Shown: piece by piece, positions 45,593 to 53,935 of the stretch
How positions within the stretch are numbered: the first letter of the stretch is position 1
How the letters are laid out: each line of letters opens with the position of its first letter
Assembly: GCF_004762045.1 (NCBI RefSeq)
Contig: NZ_SJOM01000007.1
Coordinates: forward strand, 2,725,655-2,789,654
Reading direction: 5' to 3'
Length of the DNA: 64,000 bases
Source of the DNA: Mycobacterium sp. DL99
GTDB taxonomy: Bacteria; Actinomycetota; Actinomycetes; Mycobacteriales; Mycobacteriaceae
The notes under the pieces: generated by a model
What the model saw: only the letters and a program-made list of their open reading frames with translations
Databases searched by the model: none
What the model was told of the DNA's origin: nothing
Position numbers and translations under genes: made by a program

Positions 45593-46907
45593 CCACACCG
45601 AAACGGTGTCCTGCACATGCGACTCGTGCATCACTGACTTGGCCTCGAATCCGTTTCTCGCCCTCCGGGTCGCGTACGGAATGTTGCTCGGGGAGGACGA
45701 CTTCCGGGTCCTCGCCGGCAATCCTCGTGGCAAGCAGATGCTGCACTCGGCCTGGTTGCACCGGTCCGGTGTGGTCTGGGGCTACCAGGCGTGCATCGAG
45801 GGGAGACGGGAACTGCGCGTCACCGCCGGACTGGCGATCGACGGACTGGGACGTGAACTCATCCAGGAGACCAGCTGGTGCGTCGACTTGCGCGACTGGG
45901 TAGAGCACCACGGATCCGTCGTACCGGAAGGTTGTGGCAAGCGGAAGTTCACGGTCTGCCTGGAGGTCGCTTTCGACTGCTGCCGCACCGCGCCGGTGCC
46001 CACACTGGCCGACCCGTGCGACGTCAGCCGTAAACATGACGACTACTCCCGGGTGGTCGAGACCAGCAAGCTGAGCCTGCGACCCGGACACTGCATCACC
46101 GGACCACAGCCGTATCACCGCGTGCGGGTCCTGCTCGGCATCGACGATGTCGGCGAGTGCGATCCGGCCGGCGAACAGGCTCTGCATGCCCGGCACCGCG
46201 CTGCCGCGGCACCGCCCGGCGAACGCCCTGAGGTGCTGCTCGCCGCGTTCCGCGCCCTGGCTGCACTCGACGTCGCCGAGATCGCGCCACCGGACGACCC
46301 GATGACGGGGCATTCGACGATGTATCCGGTACTGCCCGAGTGCGCCGCCGTCGCGCTCGCGTGCGTGACGATCGTGGTGGACGACTCGAGCGGGTGTCTC
46401 GAAGTGGTCGACGCACATGTCGACCCCGCCTGCCGCACAACGCTGTTGCCGACCGCGACCATTCAGGAGCTGCTGTGTGGTCTGGCACCGGCGGTGATCG
46501 GTCCGGTCGCCGAGGACGCCGGAGGGCCGCGCGTGCGATTCGTCGAATGGTCGCAGGACGAAACCGTGTGCACGATCCACCTGACCAAACCACTCAACCC
46601 GGGGTCGGCGGGCCGGCGCGCCGTCCGGATCACCTCGCTGTCGCACCGCGGCTGGGTCGACGAGGACGTCGACACCGTGCACTACCGGCCCGGGGAAGAG
46701 CGAATCGTGGTGACTCTTGCCGACGCGCCTGCATACGACACGGTCCGGGTGATCATCCACGGCACCGGTCCGACACCCGTGTTCGGGGAGGACCCGTCAG
46801 TTCCACTGGCCGGGCTGGTCGATGACCCACCGGGCTCGCGCAACGACGGCCACGACGCGGTCCTCGTTTTCGAGAAGCCGCTCTATCCGACGGAGGCAGC
46901 ACAATGA
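45582..46907 (+). CDS. CIS baseplate-attached protein with TssK-like N-terminal pattern, copy 1
   Basis: A 441-residue protein. The N-terminus has a Cys-rich leader (CNHTETVSCTCDSC) and then YGMLLGEDDFRVLAGNPRGK, WLHRSGVVWGY, and LRVTAGLAIDGLGRELI. This GMLLxxxDF...GVVxG...GxAIDxxGRE pattern resembles the shoulder domain of phage receptor-binding proteins and TssK. A central region is Ala/Pro rich. The C-terminal ~120 residues look Ig-like (ETVCTIHLTKPLNPG). GAGGAGA supports ATG 45582. It is paired with a related gene downstream, so both could make a baseplate-to-fibre or baseplate-to-membrane connector. The paralogy is by eye. Confidence 0.6.
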   Translation: MTCNHTETVSCTCDSCITDLASNPFLALRVAYGMLLGEDDFRVLAGNPRGKQMLHSAWLHRSGVVWGYQACIEGRRELRVTAGLAIDGLGRELIQETSWCVDLRDWVEHHGSVVPEGCGKRKFTVCLEVAFDCCRTAPVPTLADPCDVSRKHDDYSRVVETSKLSLRPGHCITGPQPYHRVRVLLGIDDVGECDPAGEQALHARHRAAAAPPGERPEVLLAAFRALAALDVAEIAPPDDPMTGHSTMYPVLPECAAVALACVTIVVDDSSGCLEVVDAHVDPACRTTLLPTATIQELLCGLAPAVIGPVAEDAGGPRVRFVEWSQDETVCTIHLTKPLNPGSAGRRAVRITSLSHRGWVDEDVDTVHYRPGEERIVVTLADAPAYDTVRVIIHGTGPTPVFGEDPSVPLAGLVDDPPGSRNDGHDAVLVFEKPLYPTEAAQ

Positions 46908-48670
46908 CCACCTGGAAACCGGTGGACACGTCACCGCAAGCGGCCCCTGCGCTGCCGCAGCCGCCGGAAGTGACGGTCGCCGACAGTGGGCTGCGGGCAC
47001 TCAACGCCGCGAACGGTCTGTTCCTGCGCGCCGAGCACCTAGGTCAGATGCAGGCGTACGCAGAGGAATTCGCACTTCTGGCCGGTGTCGCAGCGGGCCC
47101 CGGCGTCGATTACGGATACACCGTGGCACTCGACGGTCCCAACCTTCACGTGGCGCCGGGCCTGGCGATCGACGGTTCCCGGCGGCCGCTGCGGCTGGTC
47201 AGCGACGTCACCCTGAAACTCGACGCCCTGCCCGAACTCGGCGCCAACGAATTCTGGGTGGTCGAGGTGGTCGCCGCCGACCCGCGAGCCGCGGGCAGCG
47301 AAGCGGTCTACGGAACACTCTGCAGCGACCCGTGCGGCGGGGCCACCATCCGGCCGTGGCTGGACGCGGCGGTGACGATCAGGCTCAGCCGTGACAGCCT
47401 CGACGGGCTGGCCGGCGCACCGGCATCATTGAAGCGAAACCGGCTGGCGTCACGGTACTTCGAGCGGGAACGGTCCGGCTCGGATCCGTGGCTCACACCG
47501 ACCGGTGGGGGCCGTCCGGTCGGTGGGCCGCTGGGTAGGCTGTGGCGGGCCGGGGCTCCGGAATCGGCCGCACCGTCCGGCCCGGTGCGGCTGGCGGTCC
47601 TGTTCCAGGTCGGCGGAAAGTGGGTGGTGGACACCTGGACTGCCCGCCGCGACATCGGCGACGGACCGGCCCGGGCGGTGTGGGAGAACCGCCTCGGGTT
47701 GCGGCCGTGGAACATCTTCATGGCGCAGGTACTGCAATTCGAGGCACAACTCGTGGATACCGGAGCCGGGCTGACGGTCACGGGTGGTAGCTGCGAGGAC
47801 AAGCAGCGCAAGCTGATTCACGACTTCGAGGGCCTGCTCCACCAGAAGGGAAGGCAGACGCGGCTGGCCGACGAGCTCAAGAGTTTGGTCGAAGCGCAGC
47901 GCGATCGGCTCGACGAGGAGCTGCGCGAGGCGGCATTGGTGAGCAGCTTCGAGGAACTCCCGCCGGCAGGCGTCCTTCCCCGGCCATCGGATCAGGCCCC
48001 GGATCAGTACTTCAAGAGCTTGTTCGGTACGGCGGTCGATCTGGAGGTCGTCGAAGTGCGGGCCGACTGCGCGCTCCGGGCGCTCGAACAGGCCCAACAC
48101 CTCGACCGCATCCCGGTGGCGGCGGGAACCGCGCCACATCCGTTCGTGCAACTGCTGGTGCCCGTTGCCGCCAGGACCGACCTCACCCAGCTGAAACCGC
48201 AGGGGGAATACCCGTGGATGGTGTTCGTCCGGGCCTGCGGGCCGCCGAAGGTCGACAAGGTGCCGGTCTATCTGGTGGACGTGGAGGAATTTCCGGGTGC
48301 CGGCAGGGGGTCGCGATGGTCGGTGGTGGGGAAATGGGTAGGGGAACACACGGAACTTCTCCTTTCGGCGAGCAAGGTGGCGACATTGAGCTTCCCCGTC
48401 GATGCATGGGCACGCCCCCAAACCGACACCGAATTGGGCAAGTTGCAAGCCAAAGTCGACGAGAGCACCGATTACCGGTTGATGGTTCTGGCCACCACCG
48501 CGTCGGGTTCAAACCATCGGGTGGCACTGATGTCGGTGCGTTCCGGACTGCTCGGCGTGGACCTGCTGCCGTTCGATACGTGGCGTGAGAACGAAGTGAT
48601 CGTGCCGGCCTACGACCACACCCGCCTCGCCGAGGCGATCTTCATCATTCGAACCCCGCAGATTCGGTAG
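46904..48670 (+). CDS. CIS baseplate-attached protein with TssK-like N-terminal pattern, copy 2
   Basis: A 588-residue protein sharing the N-terminal pattern of the upstream gene: NGLFLRAEHLGQMQAYAEEF, VDYGYTVAL and HVAPGLAIDGSRRPLRL. The FLRxEHL core is especially close to the FLRPQHF motif of TssK. Residues ~300-355 (KQRKLIHDFEGLLHQKGRQ, VEAQRDRLDEELREAA) form a coiled coil. The C-terminal part is beta-rich. It overlaps copy 1 (ATGA). Unlike PVC, no classic trimeric tail fibre gene is seen, so these two may substitute for fibres. Function is inferred. Confidence 0.6.
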   Translation: MTTWKPVDTSPQAAPALPQPPEVTVADSGLRALNAANGLFLRAEHLGQMQAYAEEFALLAGVAAGPGVDYGYTVALDGPNLHVAPGLAIDGSRRPLRLVSDVTLKLDALPELGANEFWVVEVVAADPRAAGSEAVYGTLCSDPCGGATIRPWLDAAVTIRLSRDSLDGLAGAPASLKRNRLASRYFERERSGSDPWLTPTGGGRPVGGPLGRLWRAGAPESAAPSGPVRLAVLFQVGGKWVVDTWTARRDIGDGPARAVWENRLGLRPWNIFMAQVLQFEAQLVDTGAGLTVTGGSCEDKQRKLIHDFEGLLHQKGRQTRLADELKSLVEAQRDRLDEELREAALVSSFEELPPAGVLPRPSDQAPDQYFKSLFGTAVDLEVVEVRADCALRALEQAQHLDRIPVAAGTAPHPFVQLLVPVAARTDLTQLKPQGEYPWMVFVRACGPPKVDKVPVYLVDVEEFPGAGRGSRWSVVGKWVGEHTELLLSASKVATLSFPVDAWARPQTDTELGKLQAKVDESTDYRLMVLATTASGSNHRVALMSVRSGLLGVDLLPFDTWRENEVIVPAYDHTRLAEAIFIIRTPQIR

Positions 48671-48683
48671 CGAGTCGGCAGTC

Positions 48684-48896
48684 ATGAGTAGCGATGAGCC
48701 GATGACGTCGGGCGTGTGCTCGGTGAGCGTGGACGTCCTCGAAGGCCAGGTTCTCTTTCGGGTGATGACGGTGTACCTGGCTTCGCGCGATCTTCACGCC
48801 CGCCGGGTCGAGCGAGTGGAGTCTTTCACCGATGCGGGTGCGGCGATTGATGAGGTGGCCGCATTTCTGAGGCGCTATCAAAGCGGTCACGGCTGA
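48684..48896 (+). CDS. Small protein at the end of the CIS operon
   Basis: A 70-residue protein that I do not recognise. It starts 14 bases after the previous gene, has no strong ribosome-binding site, and looks alpha/beta (CSVSVDVLEGQVLFRVMTVYL, then AAIDEVAAFLRRYQ). Codon use resembles neighbouring genes. Its position at the operon end, before the palindrome, suggests a small regulator, adaptor or immunity-type protein, but nothing proves this. Confidence 0.5.
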   Translation: MSSDEPMTSGVCSVSVDVLEGQVLFRVMTVYLASRDLHARRVERVESFTDAGAAIDEVAAFLRRYQSGHG

Positions 48897-48908
48897 CGCC
48901 TATTCAAA

Positions 48909-48932
48909 AATCGAGTAGTCGACTACTCGATT
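48909..48932. promoter_or_regulatory. 24-bp perfect palindrome, candidate operator
   Basis: The half-site is AATCGAGTAGTC, followed at once by its exact reverse complement with no loop. Loopless perfect symmetry fits a dimeric DNA-binding protein better than an RNA hairpin terminator. Its right edge overlaps the -35 of the candidate promoter, as expected for a repressor site. Confidence 0.65.
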
Positions 48933-48960
48933 GATATGGACGAGACGATGACATGATTAT
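48931..48960 (+). promoter_or_regulatory. Candidate promoter for the SARP regulator gene
   Basis: TTGATA (48931-48936) matches the -35 consensus at 5/6 and GATTAT (48955-48960) the -10 at 4/6, with 18 bases between. The -35 overlaps the palindrome by two bases. The predicted transcript would have a leader of about 100 bases. Confidence 0.4.
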
Positions 48961-49064
48961 TCATGCCATTGAAGGCGACACGCCAAAGGTGCCAGTCGTG
49001 ACAAGCCGGTGACGGTGCGTGGTTAGCCTCGTAATACTGCAATTCCCACAACTAGGGGCGGGCT

Positions 49065-49892
49065 ATGAGCGGAATTCACCAGGAATGCGATGTGCAGGTC
49101 GCATCCGGCAATCGCATTCCGACGGTCCACTTGGTCAACGGGCCGTATGTCTCCATCGGCGCGGAAAGGCGTGAGGTTCCTGAAGGGAGCAAACGGCTGC
49201 TCGCGTTCATGGCCCTCCAAAAGGGAAGGCTGGAGCGACGATACGTCGCCGGAGCGCTGTGGCCGCTGGGAGACGACATTCGCGCCGCGGGGAATCTGAG
49301 GTCGGCGCTGTGGCGCCTGCGGGGCGCGGGAGTAGACGTTGTCGACGCGGATAAGTGGTCGATCGGGCTCGCCGAACACGTCGCGGTGGACATCGATGCA
49401 ACGTCCAATTGGGCGCGTCGTATTCTCGCCGGCGACCCGCTCTATGGTGATTTCTCCGATTTCGGTGAGAAAGTTCGGGCACTTGATCTTCTTCCGGGTT
49501 GTTACGACGACTGGGCAATCACCGAGCGGGAGCTAATGCGCCAGAAGATTCTGCACGCACTGGAGAAGATGAGTCAGATGCTGACGGCGCAACACCGGTT
49601 CAGTGAGGCGGTGGAGTCGGCGATGGTGGCGGTGGGTTGTGAACCATTGCGTGAATCCGCTCAGCGGGCGCTGATCTCGGCGCACCTGGCCGAGGGCAAC
49701 TTGGTCGAGGCCCGCCGGGTGTTCTGCGCGTACGCCGAGGTGCTTCATCGCGAATTGGGCGTCGATCCCTCAATCGACCTTCAGGCGCTGGTTCATCTGA
49801 CGCGCCGCGTCGAACCCCGCCGGCCGGCCATCGTCGATCGCCCACGGATAAGCGCGGGACACCTGATGCCGGTCGTCGCGCCGATTTCGTAG
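49065..49892 (+). CDS. SARP/BTAD-type transcriptional regulator
   Basis: A 275-residue protein. The N-terminal ~110 residues look like an OmpR-type winged helix (LVNGPYVSIG, PEGSKRLLAFMALQKGRLERRYVAGALWP, LRSALWRLR). The C-terminal part is a bacterial transcriptional activator domain with TPR-like helices (GCYDDWAITEREL, YAEVLHRELGVDPS). Streptomyces SARP proteins activate clustered genes by binding direct repeats. Its location immediately after the CIS operon makes it the best candidate regulator of the system (inference). ATG 49065 has an AGGGG site nine bases upstream. Confidence 0.85.
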   Translation: MSGIHQECDVQVASGNRIPTVHLVNGPYVSIGAERREVPEGSKRLLAFMALQKGRLERRYVAGALWPLGDDIRAAGNLRSALWRLRGAGVDVVDADKWSIGLAEHVAVDIDATSNWARRILAGDPLYGDFSDFGEKVRALDLLPGCYDDWAITERELMRQKILHALEKMSQMLTAQHRFSEAVESAMVAVGCEPLRESAQRALISAHLAEGNLVEARRVFCAYAEVLHRELGVDPSIDLQALVHLTRRVEPRRPAIVDRPRISAGHLMPVVAPIS

Positions 49893-49962
49893 GGCGCGTC
49901 ATCACAGCAGATCCCCGGCGGCCACATAGCTCAGACAAAGGCGGCCCCGACTTAATGGACCT

Positions 49963-51861
49963 GTGACGACGACGTTGGAGGATGCCTCCGCCGAGCCTGC
50001 CCTCGAAGCCCCCCGAGGCACCCCGCGGATCGCTCGCGAGCGCCTGGCGCTGCCCGCGCTCCTGGCCGCCACCGCCCTGGCTTACCTGTGGAACATCACT
50101 GTCAACGGTATGGGTAATCAGTTCTACGCGGCCTCGGCCTGGGCCGGTTCGCTCAACTGGGAGGCGCTGCTGTTCGGATCGCTGGACCCGGCCAATTTCA
50201 TCACCGTGGACAAGCCGCCGGTGTCCCAGTGGGTGATGGGTCTGTCGGGCCAGCTGTTCGGGTTCAGCAGCGCCAGCATGCTCATCCCGGAAGCGTTGAT
50301 GGCTGTCGGCTCGGTTGCGCTGCTGCACGGTGCGGTCCGCCGCATCAGTGGTCCGCGGGCGGCGCTCCTGGCCGGTGCGGTCTTGGCGCTGACGCCGGTG
50401 GCGGCGTTGATGTTCCGGTTCAACAATCCCGATGCGGTGATGGTGTTGCTGATGACGGCTGCCGCCTACTGCGCGGTGCGCGCATTGGACAACCACGGTG
50501 CCCGTTGGATGGCTCTCGCCGGAGTGGCGCTGGGGTTCGCGTTTCTGGCCAAGATGCTCGAAGGGCTGATGGTCATGCCGGCCATCGGGCTGGTGTACCT
50601 GGTCGCCGCAGCGGTTCCGATGCGTCAACGTCTGCTGCACCTGGCCGGCTCGCTGGTGGCGTTTCTCGCCTCCGCCGGATGGTTCGTGGTGCTCACCTTG
50701 GTGTGGCCGGCCTCCTCACGGCCCTACCTCGCCGGATCCACCGACGACAACTTCATGAACCTGGTGCTGGGCTACAACGGGTTCGGCCGGGTTCTCGGTC
50801 ACAACCACATGGGTGCCGGGCCGGTCACCGCGGCCGAGGTGGCCGGGCTTCCCGCCTCCACGCCGCACGGTGGTGGGTTCGGCAATCAGACCCACGGCCT
50901 ACCGCGCCTGTTCACCGGCGAGTTCGGCTTCGAAATCGGCTGGCTGCTGCCCGCCGGACTATTCGCGGTGGTGCTGGTACTGATCTCGCGGCGCGGGAAG
51001 CCACGGACCGACCTGGTCCGCGCCGGAACCATCCTGTTCGGTAGCTGGCTGCTGATCGACGGGTTGGTGCTCAGCTTCATGAAGAGCATGGTCCACCCGT
51101 ACTACTGCCTGTCGCTGGCGCCGGCGCTGGCGGCGATGTTCGCGATCGGCGTTACCGAGATGTGGCGCCGGCGCACTGACCGGCTGGGCCAGATCGGTTT
51201 GATCACCATGCTTCTGGGCACCGCGGCGTGGAGTTTCTGGATCCTGGGCCGCAATGCGTCGTGGCTGCCGCCGCTGCGTTGGTCGATCCTGGCGGTGACA
51301 GTCGCGGCCACCATGGCTCTGCTCTGGGCGTTGCGGGCGGGCGCCCGCGGGATGGCGGCCGCCGCGTTGGCGGTGGCGATCATCGGAGGGCTGGCCGGAT
51401 CTACCGCCTACACCGTGGCCACGCTGGGCCAGCCGCACACCGGAGGCGGTCCGAGCGTGGGACCGGCTGATCCCGACGACGGCCAGGGCCATGGGCATGG
51501 ATGGAACTCCGACAATCCCGAGGTGAACGCGATGCTGCGGGGAACCAACACCACGTGGTCGGCGGCCATCAATCGGTCCGGGGCCGCAGCCGGCCTCGAA
51601 TTGTCCACCGACACAGCGGTGATGGCGATAGGTGGCTTCACCGGAACCGATCCGGCACCGACGCTGGAACAGTTCCAGACCTACGTCGGTGACCGGCAGA
51701 TCACCTACTACATCCTCCCGGAAACCAAGGACAAGGACCACGGCGGCTTCTTCGGCAACAACTCCCACACCGACATCTCCGACTGGGTGAAAGCGAACTT
51801 CACCCCGACCAAGGTGGGCTCGGACACGGTGTACGACCTGCGCGCACCGCTCAAGAAATAG
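49963..51861 (+). CDS. GT39/ArnT-like membrane glycosyltransferase
   Basis: A 632-residue polytopic membrane protein. D83 in the TVDKPPVSQW motif is the family's catalytic/metal region, preceded by WEALLFGSLDP. Around ten hydrophobic segments occupy residues ~30-485, and a soluble C-terminal domain of ~140 residues lies outside. This is the layout of YkcB/ArnT-like polyprenyl-phosphate sugar transferases. It likely moves a sugar from a lipid carrier to an envelope acceptor. It follows the SARP gene by 70 bases. Whether it belongs to the island or the core genome is unclear. Confidence 0.87.
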   Translation: MTTTLEDASAEPALEAPRGTPRIARERLALPALLAATALAYLWNITVNGMGNQFYAASAWAGSLNWEALLFGSLDPANFITVDKPPVSQWVMGLSGQLFGFSSASMLIPEALMAVGSVALLHGAVRRISGPRAALLAGAVLALTPVAALMFRFNNPDAVMVLLMTAAAYCAVRALDNHGARWMALAGVALGFAFLAKMLEGLMVMPAIGLVYLVAAAVPMRQRLLHLAGSLVAFLASAGWFVVLTLVWPASSRPYLAGSTDDNFMNLVLGYNGFGRVLGHNHMGAGPVTAAEVAGLPASTPHGGGFGNQTHGLPRLFTGEFGFEIGWLLPAGLFAVVLVLISRRGKPRTDLVRAGTILFGSWLLIDGLVLSFMKSMVHPYYCLSLAPALAAMFAIGVTEMWRRRTDRLGQIGLITMLLGTAAWSFWILGRNASWLPPLRWSILAVTVAATMALLWALRAGARGMAAAALAVAIIGGLAGSTAYTVATLGQPHTGGGPSVGPADPDDGQGHGHGWNSDNPEVNAMLRGTNTTWSAAINRSGAAAGLELSTDTAVMAIGGFTGTDPAPTLEQFQTYVGDRQITYYILPETKDKDHGGFFGNNSHTDISDWVKANFTPTKVGSDTVYDLRAPLKK

Positions 51862-51874
51862 CCGCCGCGCATGC

Positions 51875-52765
51875 TCATCGGTGTCCTCCTTCGACGATCA
51901 CGCCCGCGGCCTTCTCCATCGGTTTGATGACGGAGGTGAAGTCGGATTCGGGGCCTTCGGCGTGCAGCGTCTGCTCCCAGATCCGTTGCACGGTCTCGGC
52001 CATCTCGGCCGGCAGTCCGAGGGTGGTGGCCTCGTCGAGGTAGAGCCGGACGTCTTTGGCCATCAGGCCGGTGGCGAACCCGTAGTCGAACGTGCGGGGG
52101 AGTACTGCGCGCGGGAACTTGTCCCGGCTGGCGTGCGTGCCGCCGGATCCGGCGTTGAGTACGTCGATCATCACGTCGGCGCTCAGTCCGGCCTTGACGC
52201 CCATCACCATCACCTCAGCGGTCGCGGCCAGGGTGGTGGCGGCCATCAGGTTGTTGATCAGCTTCATGGTCTGTGCGGCGCCGGGTTGTTCGGAGACGAA
52301 GATCGCCCGGCCGAGCACCTCGAAAATCGGGGCGAGCGAATCGAATTCCGCTCGCGGTCCGGACACCATGATCGCCAGGGTGCCGGCCTGCGCGCCGTGC
52401 ATCCCGCCGCTGACCGGGCTGTCCAGCGCGGCGATGCCCTGCGCGCCGAGAGCCGCGTGATTGCGTTGTGCCGCTTGACCTCCCACTGTCGACAGGTCGA
52501 CGAAGCGCTGGACCCGGGAACCGCCGGCGACGTCGGCCACCACGGACTCGGAGATCTGCGGGGTGGGCAGACTGGCCAGAATCGTCTCGGTACGGTCGGC
52601 CACAGCGCGCACCGAGTCGGCCTGCCGGGCGCCCAGCGCGGCAGCCTCGGCCAGGACATCCTCGCGTACGTCGAAGGCCACCACGGGAAATCCCGCCGTC
52701 AGCAGCCGATCCATCATGGGCCACCCCATGTTGCCCAGCCCGATGAAGCCGATCTCGGGATTCAC
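51875..52765 (-). CDS. 3-hydroxyisobutyrate dehydrogenase family oxidoreductase
   Basis: A 296-residue beta-hydroxyacid dehydrogenase. The NAD-binding motif GFIGLGNMGWPMMDRLL starts at residue 6. The substrate-binding SPVSGGMHGAQAGTL segment is near 115. The catalytic lysine is in MKLINNLMA (about 167-175). It uses NAD(P) to oxidise 3-hydroxy acids; the exact substrate is open. The GTG start at 52765 overlaps the CMD-family gene (GTGA), and a TetR gene lies upstream, so the three genes probably form one operon. Confidence 0.88.
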   Translation of the reverse strand: MNPEIGFIGLGNMGWPMMDRLLTAGFPVVAFDVREDVLAEAAALGARQADSVRAVADRTETILASLPTPQISESVVADVAGGSRVQRFVDLSTVGGQAAQRNHAALGAQGIAALDSPVSGGMHGAQAGTLAIMVSGPRAEFDSLAPIFEVLGRAIFVSEQPGAAQTMKLINNLMAATTLAATAEVMVMGVKAGLSADVMIDVLNAGSGGTHASRDKFPRAVLPRTFDYGFATGLMAKDVRLYLDEATTLGLPAEMAETVQRIWEQTLHAEGPESDFTSVIKPMEKAAGVIVEGGHR

Positions 52766-53148
52766 GCACGCTCCTCGTCGAGGTCGGTGAACACGGCGCG
52801 GGCCAGCCGGAAGCTGTCGACCGCGGCCGGGATACCCGCGTAGATGCCCACCTGCAGGAAGATCTCGCAGATCTCCTCGCGGGTGACGCCGTTGGTGAGG
52901 GCGCCGCGGATGTGTGTGCTCAATTCGTTCGGCCGGTTCAGCACCGCGATCATGGCCAGATTCAGCATGCTGCGGGTCTTCAGTTCCAGACCCTCACGGC
53001 CCCACACCGCGCCCCAGCAGTATTCGGTGACCAGGTCCTGCAGCGGCTTGGAGAATGCGTCGACGTTCCCGGCCGCCTTGCGGACGTATTCCTCACCGAG
53101 GACTGCTGTCCGGATCGCCATTCCCTTGTCGTACGTGTCTTGATCCAT
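52762..53148 (-). CDS. Carboxymuconolactone decarboxylase family protein
   Basis: A 128-residue CMD/AhpD-fold protein. It has VTEYCWGAVWGREGLELKTRSMLNLAMIAVLNRPNEL (about 39-75), then THIRGALTNGVTREEICEIFLQVGIYAG. The sequence matches 4-carboxymuconolactone decarboxylase rather than AhpD, since no CxxC is present. Its role could be ring-cleavage metabolism together with the adjacent dehydrogenase. It overlaps the dehydrogenase gene and lies 28 bases after the TetR gene. Confidence 0.88.
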   Translation of the reverse strand: MDQDTYDKGMAIRTAVLGEEYVRKAAGNVDAFSKPLQDLVTEYCWGAVWGREGLELKTRSMLNLAMIAVLNRPNELSTHIRGALTNGVTREEICEIFLQVGIYAGIPAAVDSFRLARAVFTDLDEERA

Positions 53149-53176
53149 GGTGTCCCTTTCAGATGTAGCGAGCCGG

Positions 53177-53851
53177 TCATGGTTTGCGCGGCCTCACCCC
53201 GTCGAGGAACAAGCGCACGCAGGTCCGCATCCGCTTGTCCAGATCATCGGGGTCCCATGCCACGCCCCACATTGCGCCGGTGGCGGGGCCGCCGACCGCC
53301 ATACTCAGGAATGCGCTTCCCACTATTTCGGGATCGCCGATCTGAATGGTTCCGGCCTCGGCGTGCCGGGTGAGTACCTCGCTGATGAACGTCAGCGCCG
53401 GCATGGTGCCCTGTTCGTAGACGAGCCGGAACAGTCGGGGAAACCGGTTGCCTTCCGCGTTGAGGATGCGTTGCAGTGCGATACCGGCGGGGCTTGTGAT
53501 GCCGGCCAACCGGATTCGGCCGAGCGCGAGCAGGGTTTCCTCGAGGTCGTCGGACTCCGCTGTCCGCAGCGTTTCGATCGGGACCAGCCACCGGTTCACG
53601 GCGCGTTGCACCGCAGCCTCGAACAGGGTCGCCTTGTCGGGGTAGAGCCCATAGATGGTGCGCTTGGCCATGCCGGCGGCCGCCGCGATGCTCTCGATGG
53701 TGGACCGCTCGAATCCGTTGTCCAGGAACACTTCCAGCGCACAGTCGAGGAGCTCGCGATGCCGTTGCTCGGCCCGTTCTTGGGTGGGCCGCCCCGCGCG
53801 TGGCCGCGGGTTGGTGCCGCGGAGCCGCACGGTGACATCTCCTGACGGCAT
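53177..53851 (-). CDS. TetR/AcrR family transcriptional regulator
   Basis: A 224-residue regulator. An N-terminal Arg/Pro-rich stretch (GTNPRPRAGRPTQERAEQR) precedes a TetR helix-turn-helix (ALEVFLDNGFERSTIESIAAAAGMAKRTIYGLYPDKATLFEAAV, about 39-82). The C-terminal ligand-binding domain resembles the AcrR/YcdC C-terminal type. It heads the minus-strand operon with the CMD and dehydrogenase genes and probably represses it. The operator should lie in 53852-53935. Confidence 0.9.
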   Translation of the reverse strand: MPSGDVTVRLRGTNPRPRAGRPTQERAEQRHRELLDCALEVFLDNGFERSTIESIAAAAGMAKRTIYGLYPDKATLFEAAVQRAVNRWLVPIETLRTAESDDLEETLLALGRIRLAGITSPAGIALQRILNAEGNRFPRLFRLVYEQGTMPALTFISEVLTRHAEAGTIQIGDPEIVGSAFLSMAVGGPATGAMWGVAWDPDDLDKRMRTCVRLFLDGVRPRKP

Positions 53852-53935
53852 GCGGGCATGCTAACCCGTTAATGAAACGATGAAGGTGCTATTAATCGCG
53901 GCGGTCCGCCCGCGCACCGGCGGTACGCTGCCGAC

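Larger units (their letters stand above)
48897..49064. promoter_or_regulatory. Regulatory spacer before the SARP gene
   Basis: This 168-bp spacer is AT-richer than its surroundings. It holds a 24-bp perfect palindrome (48909-48932), a candidate promoter (48931-48960) and an AGGGG ribosome-binding site near 49054. A weaker promoter-like pair, GTGACG (49009-49014) and TAATAC (49032-49037) with 17-base spacing, is also present. Confidence 0.5.

Noticed and set aside
20838-48896. Prophage interpretation
   Set aside because: No capsid, portal, terminase, integrase or lysis genes; the DUF4255 cap, AAA+ ATPase and DUF4157 proteins point to a CIS.
20838-48896. Type VI secretion system interpretation
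   Set aside because: No TssJ, TssL, TssM or ClpV homologue, and the hub and spike are separate rather than a VgrG fusion; only the two late genes look TssK-like.
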